Shown: positions 1 through 9,193 of the stretch, piece after piece
How positions within the stretch are numbered: position 1 is the stretch's first letter
Layout of the letters: every line of letters starts with the position of its first letter
IMG/VR virus record: IMGVR_UViG_3300037104_000796
Span: 98,359-162,358 of that record
DNA: 64,000 bases
Direction: 5' to 3' (one strand)
From: a virus
Position numbers and translations under genes: made by a program
The notes under the pieces: model-generated
Databases searched by the model: none
Told to the model about the DNA's origin: nothing
What the model saw: the letters and a program-made list of their open reading frames with translations, nothing else

Positions 1-360
1 TGAATCTGTGTCCATATAAATTGTTAAAGTTTTTTCAGTTATTTTGTTTGCGTGTGTTATTCCAAGTGCTTCATGAAGTTTCTTATCTTTATGCCAAAAT
101 TCAAAGAAATATTCATCAATAGCTCTACTTGCGTATTTTGCCACATCTTGGCCTTGTAACGTAACTGCTTCAGCTACATTGACATTATAACATTCAAAAT
201 ATGCAGAACCTGTAGCCCCATAAACTGAGTTTATAAACACCTTAAGAGACTGCTCGAGACCATGATATTCTTCTTTTAAATTATTTAATTTTTGAATCTC
301 TTCTTCCAATTCTTCTATACTACAATTATAAGGATCTATAGTTGTTAATTTAAATTCCAT
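1..360 (-). CDS. Family B DNA polymerase, C-terminal part (partial, runs off window)
   Basis: This frame is open from an ATG at 360 to the window edge, 119 residues. It contains polymerase motif B (LKVFINSVYG, about residues 42-51) and motif C (YMDTDS, at the window edge), the palm and fingers signatures of family B polymerases such as T4 gp43. It lacks the exonuclease domain and motif A, which lie in a separate gene at 58156-59589. The two pieces meet between motif A and motif B. No intein sequence is visible at this N-terminus, so the halves probably associate non-covalently, as reported for the split gene 43 of some Aeromonas T4-like phages. A homing endonuclease gene starts divergently at 470. 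Confidence 0.9.
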   Translation of the reverse strand, partial: MEFKLTTIDPYNCSIEELEEEIQKLNNLKEEYHGLEQSLKVFINSVYGATGSAYFECYNVNVAEAVTLQGQDVAKYASRAIDEYFFEFWHKDKKLHEALGITHANKITEKTLTIYMDTDS

Positions 361-450
361 AATATATTTTATTTTTATATACACAAAAATTAATCAAGTT
401 TTAAATTTTGTTAATTATTTTAAATTAATGAAAAACTTTGTTCGTTGTTA

Positions 451-463
451 GATATATAAAATA
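451..463 (+). promoter_or_regulatory. Late-promoter-like element upstream of the 470 endonuclease gene
   Basis: GATATATAAAATA lies 7 nt before the ATG at 470. The same core precedes several endonuclease and leader-tagged genes in this window and resembles the T4 late promoter box TATAAATA. Confidence 0.5.
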
Positions 464-469
464 AAAACA

Positions 470-1531
470 ATGAACAAACAAAATGTAATAAGCGCTATCA
501 CTAAACATTTAAAAATTAATAATAAAATAATGGGCTTTAAATCTAAGAAAAATATTATTTTTATAAATTGGATAAATGATTATTTTAAAAATTCAGAAAT
601 AGCAACATCTAGTTTTTTAGAAAAAGTGTGGGTAATAACACACAACGATAATATAGAACATTGCGCTACTTGTGGAATTAAATCTGTTTTCGGAAATTTT
701 AATGTTGGTTATCGAAGTAAACATTGTAAAAAATGTGCATCTCCTGAGGGATATAGAAGATTAGCACAAAAAAGAAAAGAAGAATCTCCGGAAATAATAG
801 TTACAAAAAATTGTAAAGAGTGTGATATAATTTTTTCATATAAAACGCACAAATTAAATAACACAATAAATAAAGAATTTTGCTCTAAATCTTGTGCGGG
901 CATTTACAATCAGAATAATATGTCCGTAGAAACTATAAAAAATAAAAATGAGAAAACAAATAAAACCAATGTAGAAAAATATAAAGACCCGTGGGTAGTT
1001 AATTCAAAATATACACGAAATATAACAAAAGAAAAATTAGGTGTAGAATATCCATTTCAAGATCCAAAAATTATAAAAAAATGCAAAGATACATTATATG
1101 AAAATACCGGATATACAAATCCTCTCAAAAATCCTAAAACTCTTAAAAAGATGCTAAATACAAAAATAGAACGTTATGGAGATTTATTAATTCCTATGGC
1201 CAAATATAAAGATTTTAAAATGCCTTCAGGGAAAGTTGTTAAAGTTCAAGGAAATGAAAGCTACGGATTGAATATTCTTCTTGAAAAATATAATGAAACT
1301 GATATATTTGTTGGAAGAAAAAATATAGAAAACGAAATAGGACAAATACATTATATTGGAAAAGATCACAGACAACACATATACTATCCTGATATTTACA
1401 TTAAATCACAAAATAAAATATTTGAAGTTAAATCTAATTTCACATATAAAATTCATAAAGAAACTAATGAATTGAAAAAACAAGCCGTTTTAGAAAAAAA
1501 TATAGAATTTGAATTTATGATAATCAATTAA
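470..1531 (+). CDS. Putative homing endonuclease, PD-(D/E)XK-like C-terminus, zinc-finger N-terminus
   Basis: A 353-residue protein, one of three related genes here (others at 12250 and 48566). Paired cysteines at about residues 65-90 (CATCG, CKKC) and 115-142 (CKECD, CSKSC) suggest zinc-binding modules. The middle carries short repeats of the form Y-G-V-x-x-P-F-Q-D-P-K-I, probably DNA-contacting helices. The C-terminal domain has PD-x(9)-E-V-K (residues near 310-322), the pattern of a PD-(D/E)XK nuclease core. It sits against the C-terminal polymerase fragment on the opposite strand, consistent with a mobile endonuclease linked to that break. The function is inferred from motifs and context. 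Confidence 0.65.
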   Translation: MNKQNVISAITKHLKINNKIMGFKSKKNIIFINWINDYFKNSEIATSSFLEKVWVITHNDNIEHCATCGIKSVFGNFNVGYRSKHCKKCASPEGYRRLAQKRKEESPEIIVTKNCKECDIIFSYKTHKLNNTINKEFCSKSCAGIYNQNNMSVETIKNKNEKTNKTNVEKYKDPWVVNSKYTRNITKEKLGVEYPFQDPKIIKKCKDTLYENTGYTNPLKNPKTLKKMLNTKIERYGDLLIPMAKYKDFKMPSGKVVKVQGNESYGLNILLEKYNETDIFVGRKNIENEIGQIHYIGKDHRQHIYYPDIYIKSQNKIFEVKSNFTYKIHKETNELKKQAVLEKNIEFEFMIIN

Positions 1532-1887
1532 TTTATGTGATACTTTTCGCCCCACAATAATAAATATGTAAAGCCTTTATCATCTTCAAAAATTAATTTT
1601 TCACGAATATCATCATTAGAAGTATATCGAGTAATTATAAATATGTAATCTCTACCGTCGGCATCAAATGCGCCATATTCTGAACGACGTCTTTTAAACT
1701 TTCCAGATATTGTTTTGTAAATTAGCGAACTTAAAAATTCACGTACTTTATTATCATACTGATTTTCAATTTTCAAATCTTGAATATACTTCAAAATATC
1801 TATTTTTCCAATACCCATATCAGTGATAGGATCACTATCTTCTGTGAAGCCCATTCTTTCATCAATATGTTCTCTAACTAATTTCAT
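1528..1887 (-). CDS. Leader-tagged small protein with SDPIxDMGIG motif
   Basis: 119 residues. The N-terminus MKLVREHIDE fits a T4-like capsid-targeting leader ending in a hydrophobic-x-E protease site. It is followed by DSDPITDMGIG at about residues 17-27, a motif shared with the next five genes upstream. The rest has no recognisable domain. The start overlaps the stop of the upstream gene by one base (TAATG), and the gene is last in a tightly coupled series. I infer a head-internal or injected protein, because T4 internal proteins carry leaders of this kind that gp21 removes. Confidence 0.7.
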   Translation of the reverse strand: MKLVREHIDERMGFTEDSDPITDMGIGKIDILKYIQDLKIENQYDNKVREFLSSLIYKTISGKFKRRRSEYGAFDADGRDYIFIITRYTSNDDIREKLIFEDDKGFTYLLLWGEKYHIN

Positions 1888-2543
1888 TAAAAACCTCTTT
1901 CTTCAACTATAAATCTATAATCGAATTTCTTTTTAGATACTATCATGCGTCCATTGGTGCCTCCATAGAGTGTCGTATTTCCATGAGTTTTAAAATAGTC
2001 ACGGGATATATCCATTTGTTCTTTGTTGTTATATTTTTTAAAACGTAAATCTTTATAATTTGTGCCATATCGTATAACATTGTATATGACAATATATGAC
2101 TCTGGATAAAGTTTTAATCCTGAGTGCCACGATGTAAATTGGCCTGATTGATTTTTAGTTACTGCAAAACCCATTCTTTTGGCTTTAAGTACTGCACCGG
2201 GTTTGAGAGTTTCATATGAGAACCCGCCAATACCCATATCAGAAATGGGATCAGAATCTGCATCAGTAAAAGCTTCATCTAATCCAGGCCAACCACCATT
2301 TGGAGGTACATCATCTAAAGCATCTTCAGGTAATTCGTTAAAAATTTTCATCCAATCAAACGCAGGATATTTTTTATGGAATCTACGAATTATTTGTTCA
2401 TATTCATATTGAATATCATCTTCAGTTTTTGCAGCTCTTTTTAATTGTTTAATAAATTTAGACATAAGTCCTATTCCTAAATCTTGAATAGGATCAGATT
2501 CAGCTTTAAATTTCTCGTATAATTGTTCTCTAACTAATTTCAT
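1887..2543 (-). CDS. Leader-tagged protein with two SDPIxDMGIG modules
   Basis: 218 residues. The leader MKLVREQLYE is followed by ESDPIQDLGIG (residues 15-25). A second copy, LDEAFTDADSDPISDMGIG, lies at residues 88-106, itself preceded by an L-x-E/A protease-type site. The protein therefore looks like two units in tandem, possibly processed into two mature peptides or derived by gene fusion. Neither unit has a recognised enzymatic domain. It overlaps its upstream neighbour by ATGA. Confidence 0.7.
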   Translation of the reverse strand: MKLVREQLYEKFKAESDPIQDLGIGLMSKFIKQLKRAAKTEDDIQYEYEQIIRRFHKKYPAFDWMKIFNELPEDALDDVPPNGGWPGLDEAFTDADSDPISDMGIGGFSYETLKPGAVLKAKRMGFAVTKNQSGQFTSWHSGLKLYPESYIVIYNVIRYGTNYKDLRFKKYNNKEQMDISRDYFKTHGNTTLYGGTNGRMIVSKKKFDYRFIVEERGF

Positions 2544-2908
2544 TCTTCAATGAATATTTTTTTATCATCGTAAGGAATAGTGTAAGAAGCTTTTTCTTCA
2601 GTATCAAAAACACTTAATCCGTGTGAATCTTCATCAAATTCATTTATTTTACCAACATATATTGTGTATTTTCCCCAACCTTTTCCAGTTTTAATTGAAT
2701 CGTTTTTAACCACAAGCATCTGATTAAATTCGCCTGTTATATGTTTATTTAAGAGTGCATCTTTAAAAGTTTTAATGAAATTTTCACGATATTCTTTTTT
2801 TAATCGCGAACGTGTTCTTCCCGCATTAAAACCGCCGATTCCCATATCGTGAACGGGATCGCCTTCTTCACTAAATTTTTCGTATAAATATTCTCTTACT
2901 TTTTTCAT
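2540..2908 (-). CDS. Leader-tagged small protein with GDPVHDMGIG motif
   Basis: 122 residues. The leader MKKVREYLYE precedes KFSEEGDPVHDMGIG. The remainder is a small basic-then-acidic domain of unknown fold. It is coupled to both neighbours by 4-nt and 1-nt overlaps. Head localisation is inferred from the leader and from the five sibling genes in the same block. Confidence 0.7.
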   Translation of the reverse strand: MKKVREYLYEKFSEEGDPVHDMGIGGFNAGRTRSRLKKEYRENFIKTFKDALLNKHITGEFNQMLVVKNDSIKTGKGWGKYTIYVGKINEFDEDSHGLSVFDTEEKASYTIPYDDKKIFIEE

Positions 2909-3288
2909 TAGTCATCTATTTGATTATCTAATCCCGCTTTTCCACTTTTCATAGCTTCTTCAGGTGTATTCCATTTATATGGCCCATCTCCCATATAAGG
3001 TTCTCCAGTATCTGGAATTGCAATATAAAATGTTTTAACTATCGTTCCCTGTTTATCTCTTAATACTCCTAAAGCATTTACTTGTACAATTTTAAGATGA
3101 AGACTTCGATATTCAATTATGTCAATTATTTTTTCTTTAACCGGAAATTCATAAGCGCGCACACTCCAATCCCATTCATATTGTTTGTCCAATTTAGCCA
3201 TTTGAGCATCATGTCCAATCTCCATATCTTTTATAGGATCTGAATCTTCGGTAAAGCCTAATGCTTCATATATAAATTGTGCTCTCAT
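2908..3288 (-). CDS. Leader-tagged small protein with SDPIKDMEIG motif
   Basis: 126 residues. The leader is MRAQFIYE followed by ALGFTEDSDPIKDMEIG; I-Y-E/A matches the T4 prohead-protease rule (I or L)-x-E before a small residue. The mature part contains WDWSVRAYEFPVKEKIIDIIEYRS and a beta-rich stretch, but nothing I recognise. It starts in a TAATG overlap with the upstream stop. Confidence 0.7.
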   Translation of the reverse strand: MRAQFIYEALGFTEDSDPIKDMEIGHDAQMAKLDKQYEWDWSVRAYEFPVKEKIIDIIEYRSLHLKIVQVNALGVLRDKQGTIVKTFYIAIPDTGEPYMGDGPYKWNTPEEAMKSGKAGLDNQIDD

Positions 3289-3683
3289 TACTTTATAAGA
3301 TAATTTTCTTCAGGCAATACCCTGTAAATGTTAAATACTGCATCTCGTGAAGATGTTGCCTCGGCCTTTTTATCAAAAAAATATAATTCGGCTCCATTTA
3401 AATAGCTGTTATAATCATTTATAGTAAAAGTTATTCTATTAGTTTTTTTAAATGGCTTTTCTCTTACTGCTTTAACTTGTTCAAATATTCCAGAAATGAT
3501 TTTTCCTTTTAATGAATTTAAAAAAACTTGCCATTTATCACGTTTCTTTCCAAAATCTTTAATTTTATCATTTTGTATAGTTTTAAGAGCTTCTGTTTTA
3601 AAATTTACATTGCTTCCAATACTCATATCATGAACAGGGTCACTTACTTCATCAAACTTTTCAAATACAAATTGTGCTTTCAT
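3288..3683 (-). CDS. Leader-tagged small protein with SDPVHDMSIG motif
   Basis: 131 residues. The leader MKAQFVFE is followed by KFDEVSDPVHDMSIG. The remainder is lysine-rich, which would suit a DNA-associated internal head protein, but no fold is recognisable. The start overlaps the end of the 843-residue gene by ATGA, so the two are likely translationally coupled. Confidence 0.7.
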   Translation of the reverse strand: MKAQFVFEKFDEVSDPVHDMSIGSNVNFKTEALKTIQNDKIKDFGKKRDKWQVFLNSLKGKIISGIFEQVKAVREKPFKKTNRITFTINDYNSYLNGAELYFFDKKAEATSSRDAVFNIYRVLPEENYLIK

Positions 3684-6211
3684 TTCGGTATTTTGTATAT
3701 TTTATTTTTATACATTACTCTTAATCCACGCATTTTATTCTCATCCAAAATATCTGCATCTCCCTTAGGAACAAAAATCATAGAAGCATTTGCATATCTA
3801 TTGAATTTCACTAGAACAGTTTTTACTTGTCCTTCAGTTAAAGAATGCGTTAGACTTCCTGATTGATTTTCTTGTTCTATACTTTGCAATGCTATGTCAT
3901 ATCCTATTCCCATATCATGTATCGGGTCTGATTTTTCAGTAAACTTTTCATTAAGTTGTGGATAAAAATTATCCGGTTGCAACTCTTCTGCTAAGTTTTC
4001 TATTTCAGTTATCCTTTGAACTTCAATATTTACTTGAATGCTTTTATCTGTTCTTCTCGTTCCTTGATTAACACGAATTTGAATAACAACACTATAAAGA
4101 ATTTCTGCAGTAACAATATAATATTTTATTTCAAGTCCGGCGTTGTTATTTCCATCTTTTATGAAAATCTTTCCATCATAATCTTCATACGCTTTATTGT
4201 ATAAACTTACACCACCGTTTTGTGGAAATTTATGAATCTTAACTTTATTAGGATCGCCATCTTTATTCCCTTGAAATTTAAAGAATGCTGGATTTTGTCC
4301 TAAGCTCAAACTATACGCGGCCAAACTGATAAACATGTTATCTTCAGCAACTTTTTCTAAAAGATAATTTAACATCTTTAAAGATCCGTATTTTGCTTTT
4401 GCCGCTGTAGAATCACTAAATCCTTCAACTGTTCCTTCAAGTCGATAATTAAATGAATCGGCTTCTTTTAATTTTGATATATTTGTAGGAATTTTATTTC
4501 TTTGATTAATGATTTCGGTCATGAATCGTTCGGGAGTCCACGTTTGTTCTTCTTTTGTTAAATTATAACGATCAGACACTGTCTCGTGTTTTGAAATATA
4601 ACTCTTTCCTTTTCCACCTTGAGCAGTTTGTTCTTTTAATGAAATGGCTAATGCCAAAATATTTTGGTTTTCAGTTTCTAAATCATCTGCAAAAATATTA
4701 TTGTAATCGCCGAGTTTAAGTTGTTCAGTTTCTTTTTGTGCGGCTTCGGTCCAACGATCAAGAATTTCTTGTTTTTTGCCCGGTTTAACAAGCATCATAT
4801 CCATTGGATTCCATTTGTCTACTGCATTAGCAGCAAATCCGATTCCTTTAGCAGCTTCTTTTTTAATATCAGTAAAGAATTTATCACGATATATTTCCCA
4901 ATCTGAAAAATTTGTTTCTTTTAATTTCTTTCCAATTGACATTGCATTAAAAATACTGTTTACGAAAAGTAAATTGTATTTGTCGCCTTCTTGTGTTAAA
5001 GTTCTAAGAATATAATCAGTATCCTTTTCATCCATGCCTTTAATGCGATTATCAGTTATATCTTTAACAATTTTTTCAATCGTATTAAAATAATTGGCTT
5101 TCTTCTCTTCTTCTTTGCCGATTTTCTTAAATGGTTCATATTCTTCTTCTGTTTGGAAGAAATAAACAACCAAACCTTCTTTAAAAACTGTAGGAGTTTG
5201 CGTCATTTGACCACCTGAAGAAACACCGGAATATTTTACTCCGTATTTATTTCCATCTAATGTGTAAAGCAAACCTGGGAATTTTCCTGATACAGCTCCT
5301 GGCTGTCCGGGATAGACGAGTCTCATTGAACTTTTATCAAGGTCTAAATTAAATTCATCTGATACCTCAGTAAAGTCTTTTACGAATTGATCATCGGAAG
5401 TTTTTGCAATATTTTCAATACGTTTTCCTGTGCTATATTTGTATTTTGCAGGATATTTTTTTGCCACTTCTCTTAATAAAAATGTATTTCCGGTTCCTTT
5501 GGTATATAATTTGGAATCAACTTCATTTAATGATGGGTAAAATGGTTCATGAACGCTTTCATCACCAAGAGTTGCCATCTGCCATTGACGTTTTGATTTA
5601 TATTTAGGACTTTTTGAACCAAAACCATACGGCACTTCTTTTTTGCCTGCGCCTGGAGGAATTAAGTGTTTGATTTGTAATTCTTCTGGATGTCTTTCAT
5701 ATTTTTTATTATATTCATCAGGAGTAACAAATTTTTGAGTTTTTGCATCCGGGTGCCAATCTCCCCAAACTGGAAATATTGCATAATAATCATCATTAAC
5801 TGGTCTTGTGGGATATTTTTTAAGTTTTTTGAAATTTTTAGAAGGAACTTCTATTTTCCATTCACCATCGAAAAAGTCAACTTTTACTTCATCTTCTTGA
5901 AGTTTAATATTTAAATCTTGTAATACTTTTTTAAGCTTTTCTTTATTCTCGGGGAAATGCCAAAACGTTACGATTTTAAAATCAAAGAAAAGTCTTCCCG
6001 CATATTGACCACGACCATCACCATAATATTCTTCTGGATAATCATCAAGATATTTCATATCATCGTGTGTTGTTTGACGCTCACCGATAAGTAATTTTTC
6101 ATTGTAATAAGAAAAAGGCATCGTGTTCGTATCATCCCAGTCTATTGCACGATTCTTCTTTGGATCATATATTGAGTTTGGATTTTCGAATAATCGTGGG
6201 TATAATGACAT
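3680..6211 (-). CDS. Large virion-type protein with several prohead-protease-like sites and a C-terminal tagged module
   Basis: 843 residues, the first gene of the tagged block. It begins MSLYPRLFEN and has two more sites of the same style, FYPSLNE near residue 220 and FYPQLNE near residue 755. The last site is followed by KFTEKSDPIHDMGIG and a further 70 or so residues, so the final 90 residues look like one of the small tagged proteins joined to a large one. No catalytic motif is evident in the central region, which is hydrophilic. A polyprotein-like head protein processed at L-x-E sites is my inference; a structural or ejection protein without processing is the alternative. A late-promoter-like TATATAAA element lies just upstream. 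Confidence 0.6.
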   Translation of the reverse strand: MSLYPRLFENPNSIYDPKKNRAIDWDDTNTMPFSYYNEKLLIGERQTTHDDMKYLDDYPEEYYGDGRGQYAGRLFFDFKIVTFWHFPENKEKLKKVLQDLNIKLQEDEVKVDFFDGEWKIEVPSKNFKKLKKYPTRPVNDDYYAIFPVWGDWHPDAKTQKFVTPDEYNKKYERHPEELQIKHLIPPGAGKKEVPYGFGSKSPKYKSKRQWQMATLGDESVHEPFYPSLNEVDSKLYTKGTGNTFLLREVAKKYPAKYKYSTGKRIENIAKTSDDQFVKDFTEVSDEFNLDLDKSSMRLVYPGQPGAVSGKFPGLLYTLDGNKYGVKYSGVSSGGQMTQTPTVFKEGLVVYFFQTEEEYEPFKKIGKEEEKKANYFNTIEKIVKDITDNRIKGMDEKDTDYILRTLTQEGDKYNLLFVNSIFNAMSIGKKLKETNFSDWEIYRDKFFTDIKKEAAKGIGFAANAVDKWNPMDMMLVKPGKKQEILDRWTEAAQKETEQLKLGDYNNIFADDLETENQNILALAISLKEQTAQGGKGKSYISKHETVSDRYNLTKEEQTWTPERFMTEIINQRNKIPTNISKLKEADSFNYRLEGTVEGFSDSTAAKAKYGSLKMLNYLLEKVAEDNMFISLAAYSLSLGQNPAFFKFQGNKDGDPNKVKIHKFPQNGGVSLYNKAYEDYDGKIFIKDGNNNAGLEIKYYIVTAEILYSVVIQIRVNQGTRRTDKSIQVNIEVQRITEIENLAEELQPDNFYPQLNEKFTEKSDPIHDMGIGYDIALQSIEQENQSGSLTHSLTEGQVKTVLVKFNRYANASMIFVPKGDADILDENKMRGLRVMYKNKIYKIPK

Positions 6212-6224
6212 ATCGATACTTTAT

Positions 6225-6235
6225 TTTATATATTT
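6225..6235 (-). promoter_or_regulatory. Late-promoter-like element for the 843-residue gene block
   Basis: On the minus strand AAATATATAAA lies about 13 nt before the ATG at 6211 and would drive the tagged block from 6211 down to 1528. Confidence 0.45.
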
Positions 6236-6252
6236 AAGACAGGATAAACAAA

Positions 6253-6284
6253 AAAGCTCGATCATTTTAGTAATCGAGCTTTTA
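6253..6284 (-). terminator. Intrinsic terminator after the sliding clamp gene
   Basis: On the minus strand the arms AAGCTCGAT and ATCGAGCTT enclose a short loop and are followed by TTTTTTG. It lies just past the clamp stop codon. Confidence 0.75.
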
Positions 6285-6302
6285 AGTAGTAGAATTGTAT
6301 TG

Positions 6303-7079
6303 TTAATCTTTATCTTCTGCTTTTGATATAACTGTTGTGGTCTCGCTATCTTTTGAGATAAATACGAGTCTATCTTCTCCAAGATTGACATCATAATTTT
6401 CTACATCTAATGTTGAGAATTGATCTTTAAAAATACTTAATTCAGCTGTTGTAAGTTGTTTTTCTGCAATTACTCTTTCATATGCTTTTCCTGATACAAT
6501 AACTTCACCTTCTTTAAATGCTATTTGCATAAATCTATGGTCGTTATCCAAGCCATTAAGTGAATTGATATTTTCAAGAACTGCTTTCGGTAATTCGAAA
6601 CTTCCAATTGTTTGAATTGTTGCGATACTATCTACAAACAATTGATCGGGAATATATTTGAAAATATTTAATGAAGTACAATCAACATTCATTTTCAAAT
6701 TCTTATTTTTCAAAAGAATCTTTTCACCTGCATATTGAGTGTCTGCCTCGTTTATCATTTCCTGATATTCGATCGTTATTGTGAATTCGACATCATTAAA
6801 CTGATCCATAATTTTAATCAATCTTGGAATGTTGAATATACCAACTTTTACTCTTTTCGGATCTTTAGTTACTGTTGCTGCTAATCCTGCTTCATCAAAT
6901 TTAATTGAACTCATTTTTACTACAGAACGTTCTTCGTTATATGTCTTTGCGATGAACATTGATTTCTGTTGATCGATCTCTAAGAGTAATGAGTTGTCAA
7001 TCGTAGAAAATCTTTTGAGCCATCCTGTAAATGCTTTTACGTTTTTTGCTGTAAATTCTACTGTTTTTTTCGTAGCCAT
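6303..7079 (-). CDS. Sliding clamp (DNA polymerase processivity factor, T4 gp45/PCNA-like)
   Basis: 258 residues, close to the usual length for a trimeric phage or PCNA-type clamp. The sequence has the two-domain clamp character, with regularly spaced beta strands and the segment VEFTITIEYQEM in the middle. It would encircle DNA and tether the polymerase and, in T4-like phages, also couple late transcription to replication. The gene has its own terminator downstream and another hairpin upstream, so it may be a single-gene unit. I assign it from fold-level resemblance and context; I recognise no single diagnostic motif. Confidence 0.7.
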   Translation of the reverse strand: MATKKTVEFTAKNVKAFTGWLKRFSTIDNSLLLEIDQQKSMFIAKTYNEERSVVKMSSIKFDEAGLAATVTKDPKRVKVGIFNIPRLIKIMDQFNDVEFTITIEYQEMINEADTQYAGEKILLKNKNLKMNVDCTSLNIFKYIPDQLFVDSIATIQTIGSFELPKAVLENINSLNGLDNDHRFMQIAFKEGEVIVSGKAYERVIAEKQLTTAELSIFKDQFSTLDVENYDVNLGEDRLVFISKDSETTTVISKAEDKD

Positions 7080-7125
7080 GGTGTTAAAAATTATAATTTA
7101 TGTTTGTACAAGTATTATACATCTC

Positions 7126-7161
7126 AAAAGGAGGAAAGTTTTAAGCTTTCACTCCTTTATT
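7126..7161 (-). terminator. Hairpin between the 7183 gene and the clamp gene
   Basis: On the minus strand AAAGGAGTGAAAG and CTTTCCTCCTTT form a near-perfect stem around CTTAAAA. It lies 22 nt past the stop of the 7183 gene. The T-tract after it is short, so it may attenuate transcription rather than fully terminate it. Confidence 0.6.
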
Positions 7162-7182
7162 ATATTTTTAACAAAGTTTTAA

Positions 7183-7431
7183 TTATTTGTGTTTTTCTCG
7201 GTCATTGTTAGGTTCTTCCCAATCTACTTCATTTAAAGCTTCATTAATTACTTCTTGAAGTTCATCAAATTCAAATCCTACAACTGCCGCTTCATAAAAT
7301 AATTCTGTCAATTCCATTACTAAACCTTTGCGATCTTTTGCATCATATGATGATCCGCCATCTTCTTTATCACCTTCAAACCAATCTAAATCTGATTCGT
7401 TAAGTTTTTCTTTTACAAATTTACCTTTCAT
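7183..7431 (-). CDS. Small acidic leader-tagged protein
   Basis: 82 residues starting MKGKFVKEKLNESDLDWFEGD. The first eight residues fit the V-x-E leader seen on other proteins here, and KLNESDLD also occurs in the leader of the 38331 protein. The rest is acidic with an amphipathic helix (VINEALNEVDWEE). It lacks the DMGIG motif. No function is recognised. Confidence 0.6.
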   Translation of the reverse strand: MKGKFVKEKLNESDLDWFEGDKEDGGSSYDAKDRKGLVMELTELFYEAAVVGFEFDELQEVINEALNEVDWEEPNNDREKHK

Positions 7432-7467
7432 GTTTTCTTGATTATTTTCTTTTTAAGATTTATTTAT

Positions 7468-8907
7468 TTATTCATCATCTTCTTCAGAATTTTCATCATT
7501 TTCATCGTAAACATCTTGGCCATCCCAAATTGTAACATCATCTATTACTTCAATATCATCTGTTTCGAATAAGTTAACTACATTAGTTTTATGTCCGACT
7601 CCTCTAACAATAGTTGGGTCTGTATAAGCGTTATATGATTTTTCAGCTACCTTTAACTCTACTTCTTTATCCTTAAGTTTCTTTATTAACTCTTTTATTT
7701 CAATTTTAGTTGAAATTAACTCATCAGTAGTAAATTTTCGAGCTGTCATTCTCTCTAATCTTTCTTGAATTTCTTTCTCATAAGTCTTTAACCATGTGTC
7801 AATTTCAGCATTTGATCTTTTCTTAGCGAGTATAAAAGCGATAAACAATTCCTTTGCATAATTAAATGTAAGATCAAATTGAAGTTTATCACGTTCGTAT
7901 AAAGTATTTTTATGTTTAAGTCTTACAACTTGCCATTTATAATCTTCAAGATATTGTTCAATTGAATCATAAGTTAGTACTGTGCCGTCTTTTACAAATA
8001 CAAGATTTTCTGTAACTATAATCGAAAAGGCTTTATGAACAAATTTTTGAATATCTTCCCAATCTTTGTCACTGCGTCCTTTATAAATGATATCGATATT
8101 TACATTAACTTTTGAATTATCTTCAATACGAATAACTCCTTCGTATTTGTTAAAAAGATAATCAAATTTCTTTATTACAGATTCATATTTAAGAATTGGT
8201 GGAATTTCACGTATTAGCAATTTCTTCCCTTCAACCGCAACTTTTGAAGAAATTATCCACGATTTATCAATGTTTTTGTACTTTTCAATAGTTCCAGTGA
8301 ATCCTTCAAAATAAGGTTTTGCAGATTTACGAGTTCCAGCCAAAAAGTCTTTGATATCACTTAATTTACGTGGAAGTATTGTAGTTTTATAACCTACAGC
8401 GATACCAACAATGGGTGAAACAAGTCCTAATGGAATGTCTAACCACAATGGATCGTACGGCCCTTCCGGTTCTCTCGTAGTAAGGTAATTGTATTTGCCT
8501 AAGATACCATTGGTAGCAGAAGATAAACGCACCGAAGTGTATCGTGCTGCTGCAGGGGAGGGACTTACTTCTGTACCAAAAAATCCATCTCCTTCAAGAA
8601 TGCACATAGCATTTCCAAAAGGACGAGTCAATTTATTGATAGCTTTTTCAAGAGATGCATCACCGTGGTGATAACCATCCGAAATAACTTTCCCTACTAT
8701 AGTTAAAGTCTTTACATAATTTGTAGGAGTATTTTTGACGATATAGCGTTGAACTGGAGTCAACGCATCATAAAAGTTTGGAATCCCTCGAGATTCAAGA
8801 ACATACACAGCATAATCTCGGTATTTTGAATCAATAAACTTTGAGATTGGAAGTCGAATGATCTTTTCTTTACGTTTGGGTTTCGTTAAATCTTTTGATT
8901 TACGCAT
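7468..8907 (-). CDS. DNA topoisomerase II, DNA-cleavage (A) subunit, T4 gp52-like
   Basis: 479 residues, shorter than bacterial GyrA/ParC and close to the T4 medium subunit. The segment SPSPAAARYTSVRLS (about residues 115-129) contains the catalytic tyrosine in the A-ARYT-RLS context of type IIA topoisomerases. SRGIPNFYDALTPVQRYI corresponds to the conserved N-terminal R-(A/G)-(I/L)-P-x3-DGLKPVQRR region. It has a coiled-coil-like segment near residues 380-430 and an acidic tail. It would work with the ATPase subunit at 14839 to relax or decatenate phage DNA during replication. Confidence 0.92.
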   Translation of the reverse strand: MRKSKDLTKPKRKEKIIRLPISKFIDSKYRDYAVYVLESRGIPNFYDALTPVQRYIVKNTPTNYVKTLTIVGKVISDGYHHGDASLEKAINKLTRPFGNAMCILEGDGFFGTEVSPSPAAARYTSVRLSSATNGILGKYNYLTTREPEGPYDPLWLDIPLGLVSPIVGIAVGYKTTILPRKLSDIKDFLAGTRKSAKPYFEGFTGTIEKYKNIDKSWIISSKVAVEGKKLLIREIPPILKYESVIKKFDYLFNKYEGVIRIEDNSKVNVNIDIIYKGRSDKDWEDIQKFVHKAFSIIVTENLVFVKDGTVLTYDSIEQYLEDYKWQVVRLKHKNTLYERDKLQFDLTFNYAKELFIAFILAKKRSNAEIDTWLKTYEKEIQERLERMTARKFTTDELISTKIEIKELIKKLKDKEVELKVAEKSYNAYTDPTIVRGVGHKTNVVNLFETDDIEVIDDVTIWDGQDVYDENDENSEEDDE

Positions 8908-8916
8908 ATAACGCTT

Positions 8917-9192
8917 TTATTTTTGTTTTGGAAAAAGTGATGCATCAGCAAAACGAGAAAATCTATCTTTTGGTTCAGGCTGAGGTTCGCTTACTGAAAT
9001 ACTGAAATAAACTTCTTTCTTTTTATTGCCATCTGTAAGTGTTGCAAATTCTTCTTTTCGACCTGAATTAGGATTGCCTGACGCAAGTTGTGAACTAAGA
9101 GATTGAATCAATTCAATAGCCTCTTTGTTATTGAGTCTTACCATAAATCCGGGTGTTCCATCTTTAATCTTACTAAAATCAAATATTTCCAT
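8917..9192 (-). CDS. Conserved small phage protein, unknown function
   Basis: 91 residues, beginning MEIFDFSKIKDGTPGFMVRL. It contains a helical segment (AIELIQSLSSQLAS) followed by a strand-rich half (KKEVYFSISVSE). There is no catalytic motif and no export signal. It lies 10 nt upstream of the topoisomerase gene and is probably co-transcribed with it. Confidence 0.6.
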   Translation of the reverse strand: MEIFDFSKIKDGTPGFMVRLNNKEAIELIQSLSSQLASGNPNSGRKEEFATLTDGNKKKEVYFSISVSEPQPEPKDRFSRFADASLFPKQK

Positions 9193-9193
9193 G

